From Actinoplanes auranticolor (GTDB lineage Bacteria > Actinomycetota > Actinomycetes > Mycobacteriales > Micromonosporaceae), in NCBI RefSeq assembly GCF_018332655.1, contig NZ_BOQL01000021.1, forward strand, positions 248,001 through 312,000: a stretch of DNA of 64,000 bases, read 5' to 3'. A program made the translations under genes and the position numbers. A model generated the notes under the pieces. That model was not told where the DNA came from, searched no databases, and saw only the letters and a program-made list of their open reading frames with translations. Of this stretch, positions 24,120 through 32,867 are shown piece after piece (positions within the stretch are counted from its first letter, which is position 1; every line of letters starts with the position of its first letter).

Positions 24120-26288
24120 ATGAATGCAGCGGACAGTGAGAGCCGGGCCCGGAGTGCGGTCACGGCAGTCCACGATCACCACTCCGGCGACGACCACGAC
24201 AGCGGCCACGCCGGTCACGACGACCACGCCGGTCGCAAAGGTCATACCGGCCACGCCGGTCACGAAAGTCATCAGGGGCACGACAAGCACGCCGGGCACG
24301 ATCCGGAGATGTTCCGGCGCAAGTTCTGGCTGAGCCTCGCGCTCACCCTGCCGATCGTGCTCACCAGCCACATGGTCATGGACTGGTTCGGCTACTCCCT
24401 CGACTTCCCCGGGATTCCCCTGGTCGGGCCGGTGCTGGGCACGGTCGTGTTCGGCTACGGCGGGTGGCCGTTCCTGGCCGGCGCCGTCGCCGAGGTCCGG
24501 GACCGCGCTCCCGGCATGATGCTGCTCATCTCGATGGCGATCACCGTCGCGTACGCGGCGTCGCTGGCCACCAGCTTCGGGGCGTTCGACCTGGACTTCT
24601 GGTGGGAGCTCGCCGCCCTGGTGACCATCATGCTGCTGGGCCACTGGCAGGAGATGAAGGCGATCGGTCAGGCCCAGGGCGCGCTGGCCGCCCTGGCCGC
24701 GCTGCTGCCCGATGACGCCGAGCGGATCACCGGCGCCGGTGAGGTCGAGCGGGTGCCGGTCGCCGGCCTGCGGGTGGGCGACACCGTGCTGGTCCGCTCC
24801 GGCGCGCGCGTCCCGGCTGACGGCCGCATCGTCGACGGGGCGGCCGAGCTCGACGAGTCCATGATCACCGGGGAGAGTCGCCCGGTCGCCCGGGCGGTCG
24901 GCGACCGGGTGGTGGCCGGCACGGTGGCGACGGACTCCGCTTTACGGGTACGGGTCGACGCGATCGGTGAGGACACCGCGCTGGCCGGGATCGGGCGTCT
25001 CGTCGCGCAGGCGCAGGCCTCCAACGGTCGCGCCCAGGTGCTCGCCGACCGGTTCGCCGCGATGCTGTTCTATATCGCCACGGCCGCGGCGGCGCTCACG
25101 TTCGTGGTGTGGTGGCTGCTCGGGGATGTGGACGGTGCTGTGGTCCGTACCGTGACGGTCCTGGTCATCGCGTGCCCGCACGCGCTCGGCCTGGCCATTC
25201 CGCTGGTGATCGCGTTGTCCACGGCCGTGTCGGCCAAGGCCGGCATCCTGGTCAAGGACCGGCTGGCGCTCGAGCGGATGCGCACGGTCGACGCCGTGCT
25301 GTTCGACAAGACCGGGACGCTGACCAAGGGCGCCCACACGGTCACGGGCGTCGCCGCGGTGGACGGTGAGACCGAGGACGACGTGCTGCGCTTGGCCGCC
25401 GCGGTCGAGGCGGACAGTGAGCATCCCCTGGCCCGGGCGATCGTCGCCGTCGCCGATCAGCGTGGACTGCGCGCGTCCGCCCGGGACTTCCGGTCGCTGA
25501 CCGGGCGCGGGGTGCGGGCCGTCGTGGACGGCACCGCGTACGCCGTGGGCGGGCCGTCGCTGCTGCGTGAACTGGACGTCGAGGAGCCGGCCGAGTTGCG
25601 CCGTACCGCCGCGGAGTGGTCGCGGCGTGGGGCCGCGGTCCTCCATCTGCTGCGGTTGCCCGCGGACGGGGGTCCGCACGTGCTGGGTGCGTTCGCGCTC
25701 GAGGACGAGGTGCGCCCCGAGGCGCGCGAGGCCATCGCCGACCTGCGCGCGCAGGGTGTGCGCAAGATCGTCATGATCACCGGGGATGCCCGTCCGGTGG
25801 CCGAGGCGGTCGCCGCGGACCTGGGGTTCCGGCCCGGCGTCGACGAGGTCTTCGCCGAGGTGCTGCCGGCCGACAAGGACCACGCGGTCGCGGAGCTGCA
25901 GGGCCGGGGCCTGACCGTGGCGATGGTGGGTGACGGCGTCAACGACGCGCCCGCGCTGGCCCGGGCCGACGTCGGCATCGCGATCGGCGCCGGCACCGAC
26001 GTGGCCATCGAGTCGGCCGGCGTGGTGCTCGCCTCGTCCGACCCGCGCGGGGTCACCGGGGTGATCCGGCTGTCCCGGGCGTCCTACCGCAAGATGATCC
26101 AGAATCTGGGCTGGGCCGCCGGCTACAACGTCATCGCGATCCCGCTCGCCGCGGGCGTCCTGGCCTGGGCGGGGTTCACGCTCAGCCCGGCGGTCGGCGC
26201 AGTGCTCATGTCCGCGTCCACCATCGTGGTCGCGCTCAACGCGCAGCTGCTGCGGCGGGTACGGCTCACGCCCGGCCGGACGGCGTGA
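24120..26288 (+). CDS. copB: P1B-type copper-translocating ATPase, CopB-like (CPH type)
   Basis: A 722-residue membrane pump predicted to export copper (CPH-type pumps are often assigned Cu2+, or Cu+). The N-terminus is a histidine-rich tail (repeated HxGH units, residues about 15-60) instead of a CxxC metal domain. The transmembrane metal motif is ACPHALG near residue 350, the phosphorylation site DKTGTLTKG near 396, and the hinge GDGVNDAPALARADVG near the end. ATG 24120 is 8 nt after GGAGG; GTG 24111 would overlap that site. Preceded by a CsoR-like operator. Confidence 0.92.
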   Translation: MNAADSESRARSAVTAVHDHHSGDDHDSGHAGHDDHAGRKGHTGHAGHESHQGHDKHAGHDPEMFRRKFWLSLALTLPIVLTSHMVMDWFGYSLDFPGIPLVGPVLGTVVFGYGGWPFLAGAVAEVRDRAPGMMLLISMAITVAYAASLATSFGAFDLDFWWELAALVTIMLLGHWQEMKAIGQAQGALAALAALLPDDAERITGAGEVERVPVAGLRVGDTVLVRSGARVPADGRIVDGAAELDESMITGESRPVARAVGDRVVAGTVATDSALRVRVDAIGEDTALAGIGRLVAQAQASNGRAQVLADRFAAMLFYIATAAAALTFVVWWLLGDVDGAVVRTVTVLVIACPHALGLAIPLVIALSTAVSAKAGILVKDRLALERMRTVDAVLFDKTGTLTKGAHTVTGVAAVDGETEDDVLRLAAAVEADSEHPLARAIVAVADQRGLRASARDFRSLTGRGVRAVVDGTAYAVGGPSLLRELDVEEPAELRRTAAEWSRRGAAVLHLLRLPADGGPHVLGAFALEDEVRPEAREAIADLRAQGVRKIVMITGDARPVAEAVAADLGFRPGVDEVFAEVLPADKDHAVAELQGRGLTVAMVGDGVNDAPALARADVGIAIGAGTDVAIESAGVVLASSDPRGVTGVIRLSRASYRKMIQNLGWAAGYNVIAIPLAAGVLAWAGFTLSPAVGAVLMSASTIVVALNAQLLRRVRLTPGRTA

Positions 26289-26796
26289 CCTGCGATTCGC
26301 GGTGCCGGATCCGTCGCCCGTGGCCGGTCAGGCCGCGCGGTTTGTAGATCGACAGCACTGTGGCGATCAGGAGGAGTACGACGGCGGCGGCGCTGTGCAG
26401 CACGGGGGACGGGTCGGCCAGGCCGGCGGTCCCGTTGCTGCCCGGGGCCGCCGCCCCGGCCCGGTCGGCCAGGGCGGCGAGGGAGCCCATGTAGAGCAGC
26501 AGTACGCCGGTCGCGAAGAGGGTCATCAGTAGCTTGATCAGCACCCAGTAGTGGCGGAACAGGCCCCAGGTGGTGCCGAGCGACTGCACCAGCCCGGTCA
26601 GCAGGGAGGCCACGCTGAGCGGGACGAGCACGTACCAGCCCAGCGGCTCCAGCGTCAGGTGGACCGCGCGGACCAGCTCCTCGTCCGCGGTCAGTCCCAT
26701 CACGCTCAGCGCCAGGGACGTGACCACCGCGCCCAGCCATCCGACGGAACAGGCGACGTGGGCGACGAGCATCAGGCGTCGTACCGCGGGTGACAT
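26266..26796 (-). CDS. Integral membrane protein, DUF2269/CopD-like
   Basis: A 176-residue protein with about four hydrophobic segments (LMLVAHVACSVGWLGAVVTS; WYVLVPLSVASLLTGLVQSL; LLMTLFATGVLLLYMGS; VVLLLIATVLSIYK). Conserved His in HVACSVGW and HLTLEPLGW and Arg-His in FRHYWVLIK resemble DUF2269 proteins and, more distantly, CopD. Function unknown. Its 3' end overlaps the CopB-type gene tail by 23 nt on the other strand. It follows the small gene at 26799 closely and probably shares its message. Confidence 0.75.
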   Translation of the reverse strand: MSPAVRRLMLVAHVACSVGWLGAVVTSLALSVMGLTADEELVRAVHLTLEPLGWYVLVPLSVASLLTGLVQSLGTTWGLFRHYWVLIKLLMTLFATGVLLLYMGSLAALADRAGAAAPGSNGTAGLADPSPVLHSAAAVVLLLIATVLSIYKPRGLTGHGRRIRHRESQVTPSGRA

Positions 26797-26798
26797 CG

Positions 26799-26933
26799 TC
26801 ACAGCGCGAGCCCGGCCCCCGCGCCGGTGTGCCGGCCCGGATCGTGGCCCGTGACCAGGGCGACGAGCACCAGGACGGCCAGCGCGATCCCGACGACAGC
26901 GAACACTTTCACCCAGCGCGGCATCTCGCTCAT
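26799..26933 (-). CDS. Small single-span membrane protein (44 residues)
   Basis: A short leftward gene: ATG 26933, stop TGA at 26799-26801. The product begins MSEMPRWVKVFAVVGIALAV and has one hydrophobic span (about residues 8-29), then TGHDPGRHTGAGAGLAL. Its stop lies 2 nt from the start region of the DUF2269-like gene, and both lie just left of the TetR gene. The compact arrangement and clean basic-hydrophobic-polar layout suggest a real gene. Function unknown. Confidence 0.65.
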   Translation of the reverse strand: MSEMPRWVKVFAVVGIALAVLVLVALVTGHDPGRHTGAGAGLAL

Positions 26934-26955
26934 GACCCCATGACACCATTTTTCG

Positions 26956-27009
26956 AGACAGCATGTCTACACCCAGGACACTCTGACAACGTCCGGCGGT
27001 CCGTATGCT
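26956..27009. promoter_or_regulatory. Operator and leaderless promoter between the small membrane gene and TetR
   Basis: AGACA-GCA-TGTCT (26956-26968) is a perfect 13-bp inverted repeat in the divergent spacer, a probable TetR operator. The -10 TATGCT (27004-27009) is followed by 6 nt and then GTG 27016. Confidence 0.6.
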
Positions 27010-27015
27010 GACGGG

Positions 27016-27585
27016 GTGCCGAGGCTGTGGGACGACACGATCGACGGGCACCGCAGGACGGTGCACGCGGCGATCCTGGACGCGGCCGCCGCGCTGGCCA
27101 CCGAGCACGGCCTCGCCTCGGTCACCATGTCGCAGATCGCGAGCAGCGCCGGCATCGGCCGCGCCACGCTGTACAAGTACTTCCCCGACGTCGAGGCGAT
27201 CCTGGTGGCGTGGCACAAACGCCAGATCGAGCACCACCTGCAGCAGCTCGTCGAGGCCCGGGACGGCACCCCGGATCCGGGCCGGCAGCTCGCCGCGGTC
27301 CTCGAGGCCTTCGCGCTCATCTCGCACGAGCACCACGGCAAGGATCTGGCGCTCGCCCTGCACCAGCGGGCCCACGCCGACCGCGCCCATCGGCATCTGC
27401 GGGACTTCGTCACCGAGCTGATCAGCCGGGCCGCGGCCGCCGGGGAGGTGCGCGCGGACATCGCCGCCGGCGAGCTGGCCACGTACTGTCTGCATGCTCT
27501 GGCCGCAGCCAGTGACCTGCCGTCACGGGCTGCCGTCGGCCGGCTGGTCACGCTCACGCTGGCCGGTCTGCGCCCGGCGTCGTAG
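27016..27585 (+). CDS. TetR family transcriptional regulator
   Basis: A 189-residue regulator: recognition region MSQIASSAGIGRATLYKYFPD (residues about 38-57), then a helical ligand domain rich in His (EHHLQQL, ISHEHHGKDLALALHQRAHA). GTG 27016 lies 6 nt after TATGCT and is probably leaderless. Divergent from the small-membrane/DUF2269 unit, which is its likeliest target. The His-rich ligand domain and location inside the copper island hint at metal response, but this is inference. Confidence 0.85.
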   Translation: MPRLWDDTIDGHRRTVHAAILDAAAALATEHGLASVTMSQIASSAGIGRATLYKYFPDVEAILVAWHKRQIEHHLQQLVEARDGTPDPGRQLAAVLEAFALISHEHHGKDLALALHQRAHADRAHRHLRDFVTELISRAAAAGEVRADIAAGELATYCLHALAAASDLPSRAAVGRLVTLTLAGLRPAS

Positions 27586-27602
27586 CCGGCGACCCGGCGC
27601 GC

Positions 27603-27608
27603 TAACTT
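27603..27608 (+). promoter_or_regulatory. Leaderless -10 box of the DUF6153-like gene
   Basis: TAACTT followed by exactly 6 nt (GGACCC) and GTG 27615, the same spacing as eight other genes here. No Shine-Dalgarno sequence fits in the space. Confidence 0.55.
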
Positions 27609-27614
27609 GGACCC

Positions 27615-28052
27615 GTGCCGCGCGATGGAATTGGACAAGCCGGGCGAACCGTCCGGTGGCTCCTGCTCGCCTGCACCCTGTTCGGCCTGGCCGCGATGCA
27701 CACGATCGGCCACGCCGGTATGCGGCACGACGCGTCGGACCACCACCCGCCCCCGATGGTCGTGGCCATGGCGGGCACGACATCGGCCGAGTCCGCTGCT
27801 GACGGTCTCTGTGACGGCGGATGCGCGCACGGCCCGGGATCGGCGCCGCACGGCGGGATGGCCGGCTGGAGCGTCTGCCTCGCCGTGCTCGGTGCCGTCG
27901 CCATCCTGATCCTGCTCGCGATGCTGGTGGCGCCGTCGCGCCGGCGGCAACGGCCGGCGTCGGTGGCCGACCCGTGGGCGGCCCTCTCCCGCGGGCCGCC
28001 GGTCAGACCGGCCGGACTCGCCCTCGCCGCAGTGTCGGTGCTGCGCATATAG
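27615..28052 (+). CDS. DUF6153-like membrane protein, His/Cys/Met-rich
   Basis: A 145-residue membrane protein with two hydrophobic segments (WLLLACTLFGLAAMHTIGHA; VCLAVLGAVAILILLAMLV). The loop between them, exposed outside if the first segment acts as an anchor, carries potential copper ligands: GMRHDASDHH, LCDGGCAHGPGSAPHGGM. The family is uncharacterised; the metal-ligand pattern and place between copper genes suggest copper binding. GTG 27615 is preceded by a leaderless-type box. It is followed by the DUF305 gene after a 78-nt gap. Confidence 0.75.
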   Translation: MPRDGIGQAGRTVRWLLLACTLFGLAAMHTIGHAGMRHDASDHHPPPMVVAMAGTTSAESAADGLCDGGCAHGPGSAPHGGMAGWSVCLAVLGAVAILILLAMLVAPSRRRQRPASVADPWAALSRGPPVRPAGLALAAVSVLRI

Positions 28053-28130
28053 GACCGCGCGTCGCTCACCCGTCCGGGGTGGGCCGCGCCCTGTCCCCGT
28101 GCACACTCACCGATACCGGAAGGCCCTGTT

Positions 28131-28760
28131 GTGTTGAAACATTCTGTGATGCCGCGCCGTGTCCTGCTCGCGGGAGCGACCGCCACCGCGCTGCTGGCGT
28201 TGTCCGCCTGCGGCGACGACATGGCGGGTTCCGGCATGGACCACGGCTCGGGTCCGGCCCCCGCCGCGAGCGCTCCGGCCGGTGCCGCGGCGTTCAACGA
28301 CGCGGACGTGATGTTCGCCCAAATGATGACCGTGCACCACCGGGGGGCCGTCGAGATGGCCGCCCTGGCCGAGACGCGCGCCGCGGACGCCGAGGTGAAG
28401 GCCCTGGCCGGCCGGATCAAGGCGGCTCAGCAGCCGGAGATCGACACCATGACCGGCTGGCTCGGCGCCTGGGGCCGCCCGGCCCCGGAGCCGGGCATGT
28501 CCATGCCGCAGATGGCGCACGGTGCGATGCCGGGCGCCATGTCGGCCGCCGACATGACGAAGCTGGAGGCTGCCACCGGCACCGCCTTCGACAAGCAGTT
28601 CCTCACCATGATGATCGCCCACCACGAGGGCGCCGTCACCATGGGGCAGGACGAGCTCGAGGACGGCTCGAACGCCGGCGCCAAGGCCCTCGCCCAGAAG
28701 ATCGTCACCGATCAGCAGGCCGAGATCGCCACGATGCGGACGATCCTCGACCGGCTCTAG
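28131..28760 (+). CDS. DUF305 family lipoprotein, probable copper-binding
   Basis: A 209-residue exported lipoprotein (lipobox ALSACG). It has two four-helix DUF305 motifs: FAQMMTVHHRGAVEMAALAE and MMIAHHEGAVTMGQDELE, whose paired His and Met residues are candidate copper ligands; a Met-rich linker (GMSMPQMAHGAMPGAM) joins them. GTG 28131 is 7 nt after GGAAGG. Proteins of this family are commonly found with copper export genes. A perfect hairpin follows the stop. Confidence 0.88.
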   Translation: MLKHSVMPRRVLLAGATATALLALSACGDDMAGSGMDHGSGPAPAASAPAGAAAFNDADVMFAQMMTVHHRGAVEMAALAETRAADAEVKALAGRIKAAQQPEIDTMTGWLGAWGRPAPEPGMSMPQMAHGAMPGAMSAADMTKLEAATGTAFDKQFLTMMIAHHEGAVTMGQDELEDGSNAGAKALAQKIVTDQQAEIATMRTILDRL

Positions 28761-28771
28761 CGCCGGCGGCG

Positions 28772-28804
28772 ACGGCCGGGCATTCCGTACGGGTGCCCGG
28801 CCGT
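28772..28804 (+). terminator. Rho-independent-like hairpin after the DUF305 gene
   Basis: ACGGCCGGGCA (28772-28782) pairs perfectly with TGCCCGGCCGT (28794-28804) around an 11-nt loop, 12 nt after the stop. There is no U-tract, as is common in high-GC actinobacteria. Confidence 0.65.
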
Positions 28805-28827
28805 GCCGTTCGTCACCGTCAGGTCTC

Positions 28828-28856
28828 TTGATACCCTTGGGGGGTATGGGTACGGT
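28828..28856 (+). promoter_or_regulatory. CsoR-like operator/promoter of the copZ-copA unit
   Basis: -35 TTGATA (28828-28833), 17 nt, -10 TACGGT (28851-28856). The palindrome ATACCC-TTGGG-GGGTAT (28831-28847) fills the spacer, as at 24078. The message would start near 28863 and cover copZ, the 324-residue protein and copA. Confidence 0.78.
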
Positions 28857-28917
28857 GACGGTAGCGGTGGCACAGGGCCGCCCGGTCCCACCGGACCCCG
28901 TCGACGAGGAGGCCGTC

Positions 28918-29127
28918 ATGACGACGACGAAGACCTACACCGTGACCGGAATGACCTGCTCGCACTGCGTCGGCTCGGTCAGCGCCGAGGTCGGCCGGCT
29001 CCCCGGCGTGAGCGATGTGCGGGTCGACCTCGCCACCGGCGCGGTCACGGTCACCAGCGACCAGCCCGTCGACGACGAGGCGGTCGCCGCGGCCGTCGAC
29101 GAGGCCGGCTACGAGGTGGCGAAGTAG
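28918..29127 (+). CDS. copZ: CopZ-like copper chaperone (HMA domain)
   Basis: A 69-residue cytosolic heavy-metal-associated domain with the copper motif MTCSHC at residues 12-17 and the usual ferredoxin-like beta-alpha pattern. It would carry Cu+ to the CopA pump downstream. ATG 28918 has GAGGAGG 5 nt upstream; an in-frame extension to 28828 overlaps the promoter and is not used. The next gene starts 3 nt after the stop. Confidence 0.9.
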   Translation: MTTTKTYTVTGMTCSHCVGSVSAEVGRLPGVSDVRVDLATGAVTVTSDQPVDDEAVAAAVDEAGYEVAK

Positions 29128-29129
29128 CA

Positions 29130-30104
29130 ATGGGCACACCACTCAAGCTCGGGTCCTTCGCGCTCGCCCTGGCGGTCGTGTTCTCGGCGGCGTTCGGGCT
29201 CGGCAACCTGGCCGGCCCCACCGCGGATGCGGCCACCGACACCGGGACACACGCGGACGCCGGGCATGGCAGCACCACCGCGGAGAGCAGTGCCGGCGAG
29301 CACGTGCCCGCCGGGCTGCAGATCACCGAGGACGGCTACCGCCTCCAGCCCGTCTCCCCGGCGCTGGCCGTCGGAAAGCCGCAGCCGTTCGCCTTCCGGA
29401 TCATCGGACCGACCGGGGAGCCGCTCACCGGCTACACCACGGCCCACGACAAGGACCTGCACCTGATCGTGGTGCGCCGGGACCTGTCCGGCTTCCAGCA
29501 CGTGCACCCCACCCTCGCCGCGGACGGCACCTGGTCCATCCCGCTGGCGATCCCCGCCCCGGGGCAGTACCGGGTCTTCGCCGACTTCCGGCCCGCCGGG
29601 CACGCGCGGGGACTGACGCTGGGCGCGGACGTGCCGGCCCCGGGCGACTACCGGCCCCGGCCCCTGCCCGCGGCGGCCCGGACGGCCACCGTCGACGGTT
29701 ACACCGTCACTCTCGGCGGTGACCTCGTCCCGGGTGCGTCGTCGAAGCTCACCCTGTCGGTCGCCAAGGGTGGTACGCCGGTGACCGACCTCCAGCCGTA
29801 CCTCGGCGCGTACGGGCATCTCGTCGCCCTGCGTGACGGCGACCTCGCGTACCTGCACGTGCACCCCGACGGCGCCCCCGGCGACGGCCGGACCGCGGCC
29901 GGGCCGCAGGTCACCTTCTACGCTGAAGTTCCGTCGAGCGGCAGCTACCGGCTGTACCTGGACTTCCAGCACGCCGGCACGGTCCGCACCGCCGAGTTCA
30001 CCGCCGTCGCCGGCACCCCGGCGGCGACACCGACCCCAGCGCCGGTTGCCCCGTCGACGTCCGCCACCGGCGGGCACGACGCCACCGACCACAGCCACGA
30101 GTAG
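29130..30104 (+). CDS. Membrane-anchored His-rich protein of the copper operon
   Basis: A 324-residue protein with one N-terminal hydrophobic segment ([20 protein letters not shown]) and a large, probably extracytoplasmic beta-rich part. Two related HVHP motifs ([24 protein letters not shown]) suggest a duplicated domain with metal-binding His. A Thr/Pro-rich linker leads to the His-rich tail [12 protein letters not shown] do not recognise a characterised function. ATG 29130 lies 3 nt after the copZ stop and the copA start follows the stop by 11 nt, so it is cotranscribed with both; a periplasmic copper-binding role is inferred. Confidence 0.78.
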   Translation: MGTPLKLGSFALALAVVFSAAFGLGNLAGPTADAATDTGTHADAGHGSTTAESSAGEHVPAGLQITEDGYRLQPVSPALAVGKPQPFAFRIIGPTGEPLTGYTTAHDKDLHLIVVRRDLSGFQHVHPTLAADGTWSIPLAIPAPGQYRVFADFRPAGHARGLTLGADVPAPGDYRPRPLPAAARTATVDGYTVTLGGDLVPGASSKLTLSVAKGGTPVTDLQPYLGAYGHLVALRDGDLAYLHVHPDGAPGDGRTAAGPQVTFYAEVPSSGSYRLYLDFQHAGTVRTAEFTAVAGTPAATPTPAPVAPSTSATGGHDATDHSHE

Positions 30105-30115
30105 GGAGAGCAGCC

Positions 30116-32386
30116 ATGGCATCAGGCGCCGAGCCGCTGCTGACCGCGCCGAACCGGATCGAGCTGTCGATCGGCGGCATGACCTGTGCCTCCTGCGCGT
30201 CGCGGATCGAGAAGAAGCTCAACCGCATGGACGGCGTCACCGCCACGGTCAACTACGCCACCGAGAAGGCCGCGGTCACGTTCCCGGACGCCGTCACCGC
30301 CGACGACCTGATCGCCACGGTGGAGAAGACGGGCTACACCGCCGAGCTGCCGCCCCCGCCGCGTACGGCGGACGATCCCGCGGAGCAGGCGCAGCCGGCC
30401 GACGAACTGCGCGGGCTGCGGACCAGGCTGTGGACCTCGATCGTGCTGAGTGTGCCGGTGATCGCCATGGCGATGATCCCGGCGCTGCAGTTCACGTACT
30501 GGCAGTGGCTGTCGCTGACTCTGGCCGCGCCGGTCGTCGTCTACGGCGGGCTGCCGTTCCACCGGGCGGCGTGGACCAACCTGCGGCACGGCGCCGCCAC
30601 CATGGACACGCTCGTCTCGCTGGGCACCCTGGCGGCGTTCGGCTGGTCGCTGTGGGCGCTGTTCCTCGGCACCGCCGGCGTGCCCGGCATGGTGCACCCG
30701 TTCAGCTTCGCCATCACCCGCGGCGACGGCGCCGGCAACATCTATCTCGAGGCCGCCGCCGGGGTCACCACGTTCATCCTCGCCGGCCGCTACTTCGAGG
30801 CACGGTCCAAGCGCCGCGCCGGCGCCGCCCTGCGCGCCCTGATGGAGCTCGGCGCCAAGGACGTCGCCGTGCTGCGCAACGGCGTCGAGACCCGCATCCC
30901 CGTGGGCGAGCTCGCGGTGGGGGACCGCTTCGTGGTACGGCCGGGGGAGAAGGTCGCCACCGACGGGGTCGTCGAGGACGGCGTCTCGGCGGTCGACGCC
31001 AGCATGCTCACCGGGGAATCCGTACCCGTCGAGGTCGGCGTCGGGGCCACGGTGGTCGGCGCGACCGTCAACGCCGGCGGCCGGCTGGTCGTGCGGGCCA
31101 CCCGCATCGGCGCGGACACCCAGCTCGCGCAGATGGCGACGCTGGTCGAGCAGGCCCAGACCGGCAAGGCCGCGGTCCAGCGCCTGGCCGACCGCATCTC
31201 CGGGGTCTTCGTGCCGATCGTCATCGCCCTGGCCACCGCCACGCTGGGCTGGTGGGTGGGCACCGGCGGCGGCTGGACCGCCGCCTTCACCGCCGCGGTG
31301 GCCGTGCTGATCATCGCCTGCCCGTGCGCGCTCGGCCTGGCCACGCCGACCGCGCTGCTGGTCGGCACCGGCCGCGGCGCCCAGCTGGGCATCCTGATCA
31401 AGGGCCCGGAGGTGCTCGAGTCGACCCGTACGGTGGACACGGTCGTGCTGGACAAGACCGGCACCGTCACCACCGGCCGGATGACGCTGCTCGAGGTGGT
31501 CCCCGGCGAGGGCGTGGACACCGACGAGGTGTTGCGCCGGGCCGGGGCCGTCGAAGCCGCATCCGAGCACCCGATCGCCCAGGCCGTGGCCGCCGCCGCC
31601 ACCGACCGGGTCGGCGTGCTGCCGCCGGTGACCGCTTTCGCCAACCTCGAAGGCCTCGGCGTGCGCGGCACCGTGGACGGCACCGAGGTCCTCGTCGGGC
31701 GGCTGCGGCTGCTCCAGCGCGAAGGACTCGACGTGGCGGCCGGTATCGAGCAGGCGGCCGCGGATGCCGAGGCGGCCGGCCGTACCGCGATCGTGGCCGG
31801 CTGGGACGGCCGGGCCCGCGCCGTCCTCGCGGTCGCGGACGCCGTCAAACCGACCAGCCGGCAGGCCGTCGCCGCCCTGCGCGCGCTGGGTCTGACACCG
31901 GTGCTGCTCACCGGTGACAACACGACCGTCGCCCGGGCGGTGGCCGCCGAGGTCGGCATCACCGAGGTCGTCGCCGAGGTGCTGCCGGCCGGCAAGGTCG
32001 ACGTGGTCAAGCGGCTCCAGGCCGAGGGCAAGGTCGTCGCGATGGTCGGCGATGGCGTGAACGACGCAGCCGCCCTGGCCCAGGCCGACCTGGGCCTGGC
32101 CATGGGTACGGGCACGGACGTGGCCATCGAGGCCTCCGACCTGACCCTGGTCCGCGGGGACCTGATGGCCGCGGTGGACGCGATCCGGCTGTCCCGCCGC
32201 ACCCTGCGCATCATCAAGAGCAACCTGTTCTGGGCGTTCGCCTACAACGTCGCGGCGCTGCCACTGGCCGCGGCGGGCCTGCTCAACCCGATGATCGCCG
32301 GCGCGGCCATGGCGTTCTCGTCGGTGTTCGTGGTGGCCAACAGTCTGCGTCTGCGCCGCTTCACCAGCGCGGTCCGGGCCGCCTGA
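30116..32386 (+). CDS. copA: P1B-type Cu+-exporting ATPase CopA
   Basis: A 756-residue copper efflux pump of the inner membrane. One N-terminal metal-binding domain carries MTCASC (residues 22-27); the transmembrane metal motif is ACPCALG near residue 402; the phosphorylation site is DKTGTVTTG near 446; the ATP-binding domain has SEHPIAQAV and the hinge [16 protein letters not shown]. Last gene of the copZ unit, with GGGAG just upstream of the ATG. A long leftward frame over this gene is a shadow. Confidence 0.95.
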   Translation: MASGAEPLLTAPNRIELSIGGMTCASCASRIEKKLNRMDGVTATVNYATEKAAVTFPDAVTADDLIATVEKTGYTAELPPPPRTADDPAEQAQPADELRGLRTRLWTSIVLSVPVIAMAMIPALQFTYWQWLSLTLAAPVVVYGGLPFHRAAWTNLRHGAATMDTLVSLGTLAAFGWSLWALFLGTAGVPGMVHPFSFAITRGDGAGNIYLEAAAGVTTFILAGRYFEARSKRRAGAALRALMELGAKDVAVLRNGVETRIPVGELAVGDRFVVRPGEKVATDGVVEDGVSAVDASMLTGESVPVEVGVGATVVGATVNAGGRLVVRATRIGADTQLAQMATLVEQAQTGKAAVQRLADRISGVFVPIVIALATATLGWWVGTGGGWTAAFTAAVAVLIIACPCALGLATPTALLVGTGRGAQLGILIKGPEVLESTRTVDTVVLDKTGTVTTGRMTLLEVVPGEGVDTDEVLRRAGAVEAASEHPIAQAVAAAATDRVGVLPPVTAFANLEGLGVRGTVDGTEVLVGRLRLLQREGLDVAAGIEQAAADAEAAGRTAIVAGWDGRARAVLAVADAVKPTSRQAVAALRALGLTPVLLTGDNTTVARAVAAEVGITEVVAEVLPAGKVDVVKRLQAEGKVVAMVGDGVNDAAALAQADLGLAMGTGTDVAIEASDLTLVRGDLMAAVDAIRLSRRTLRIIKSNLFWAFAYNVAALPLAAAGLLNPMIAGAAMAFSSVFVVANSLRLRRFTSAVRAA

Positions 32387-32392
32387 CGACCC

Positions 32393-32411
32393 GGCCGCGG
32401 CGGACGCGGCC
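32393..32411. terminator. Bidirectional hairpin between copA and the SnoaL-like gene
   Basis: GGCCGCG (32393-32399) and CGCGGCC (32405-32411) form a perfect 7-bp stem with a 5-nt loop in the 25-nt gap between two converging genes. Confidence 0.55.
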
Positions 32412-32801
32412 TCATCCGGCGGCGTTGCGGGTGAGCTGCTCCGCGCGGCGCAGGCGGCCGTCCGGAGCCAGTTCACCGAACATATGGATGTCGGTGACCA
32501 CCGTGTGACCCTGGCGCATGACCGCGGTCAGCGTGTACCGGGCGGCGATCCGGTCGGCGCACACCAGGGCCTCGTGGACGTCGACGTGAACCTCGACGGC
32601 GTTGCGCCGCGCCGGCCGTACGTGGGCGAGCAGGCGCTCCCGGTCGAGAGGTGTGCCGTCGTTGCGCAGGACGAAGTCGTCGGTGTGGTAGCGGTCGAAG
32701 ACGGCGGCGGCATCGTCCTCGCCGAACGTGATCTCTCGCGGGTAGCGGGTGAGGTAGGCGGTCAGATCCGCGCCGGGTGTGCTCGGGAAGGGCGTGACCA
32801 T
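32412..32801 (-). CDS. SnoaL/NTF2-like family protein
   Basis: A 129-residue cytosolic protein with the cone-shaped NTF2-like fold pattern (DAAAVFDRYHTDDFVLRNDG; VHEALVCADRIAARYTLTAV). Members are small isomerases/hydrolases or ligand-binding proteins; the role here is unknown. ATG 32801 has GGAGGA 6 nt upstream; the longer frame to 32828 runs into the operator. Divergent from a TetR gene, probably its repressor. Confidence 0.78.
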   Translation of the reverse strand: MVTPFPSTPGADLTAYLTRYPREITFGEDDAAAVFDRYHTDDFVLRNDGTPLDRERLLAHVRPARRNAVEVHVDVHEALVCADRIAARYTLTAVMRQGHTVVTDIHMFGELAPDGRLRRAEQLTRNAAG

Positions 32802-32815
32802 GGCAGGTCCTCCAC

Positions 32816-32843
32816 TTATCTTAGACACGGATGTCCAAGATAA
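32816..32843. promoter_or_regulatory. 28-bp TetR-type operator between the SnoaL-like and TetR genes
   Basis: TTATCTTAGACA (32816-32827) and TGTCCAAGATAA (32832-32843) are inverted with one mismatch around CGGA. The local A+T richness stands out. Size and position fit a TetR operator controlling both divergent genes. Confidence 0.75.
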
Positions 32844-32867
32844 TGGCCGCCGCTAGGCTGGGCAACC

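Noticed and set aside
30122..32476. 784-codon leftward frame over copA
   Set aside because: The rightward copA has every P-type ATPase motif; the antisense frame is His/Gly/Arg-rich noise.
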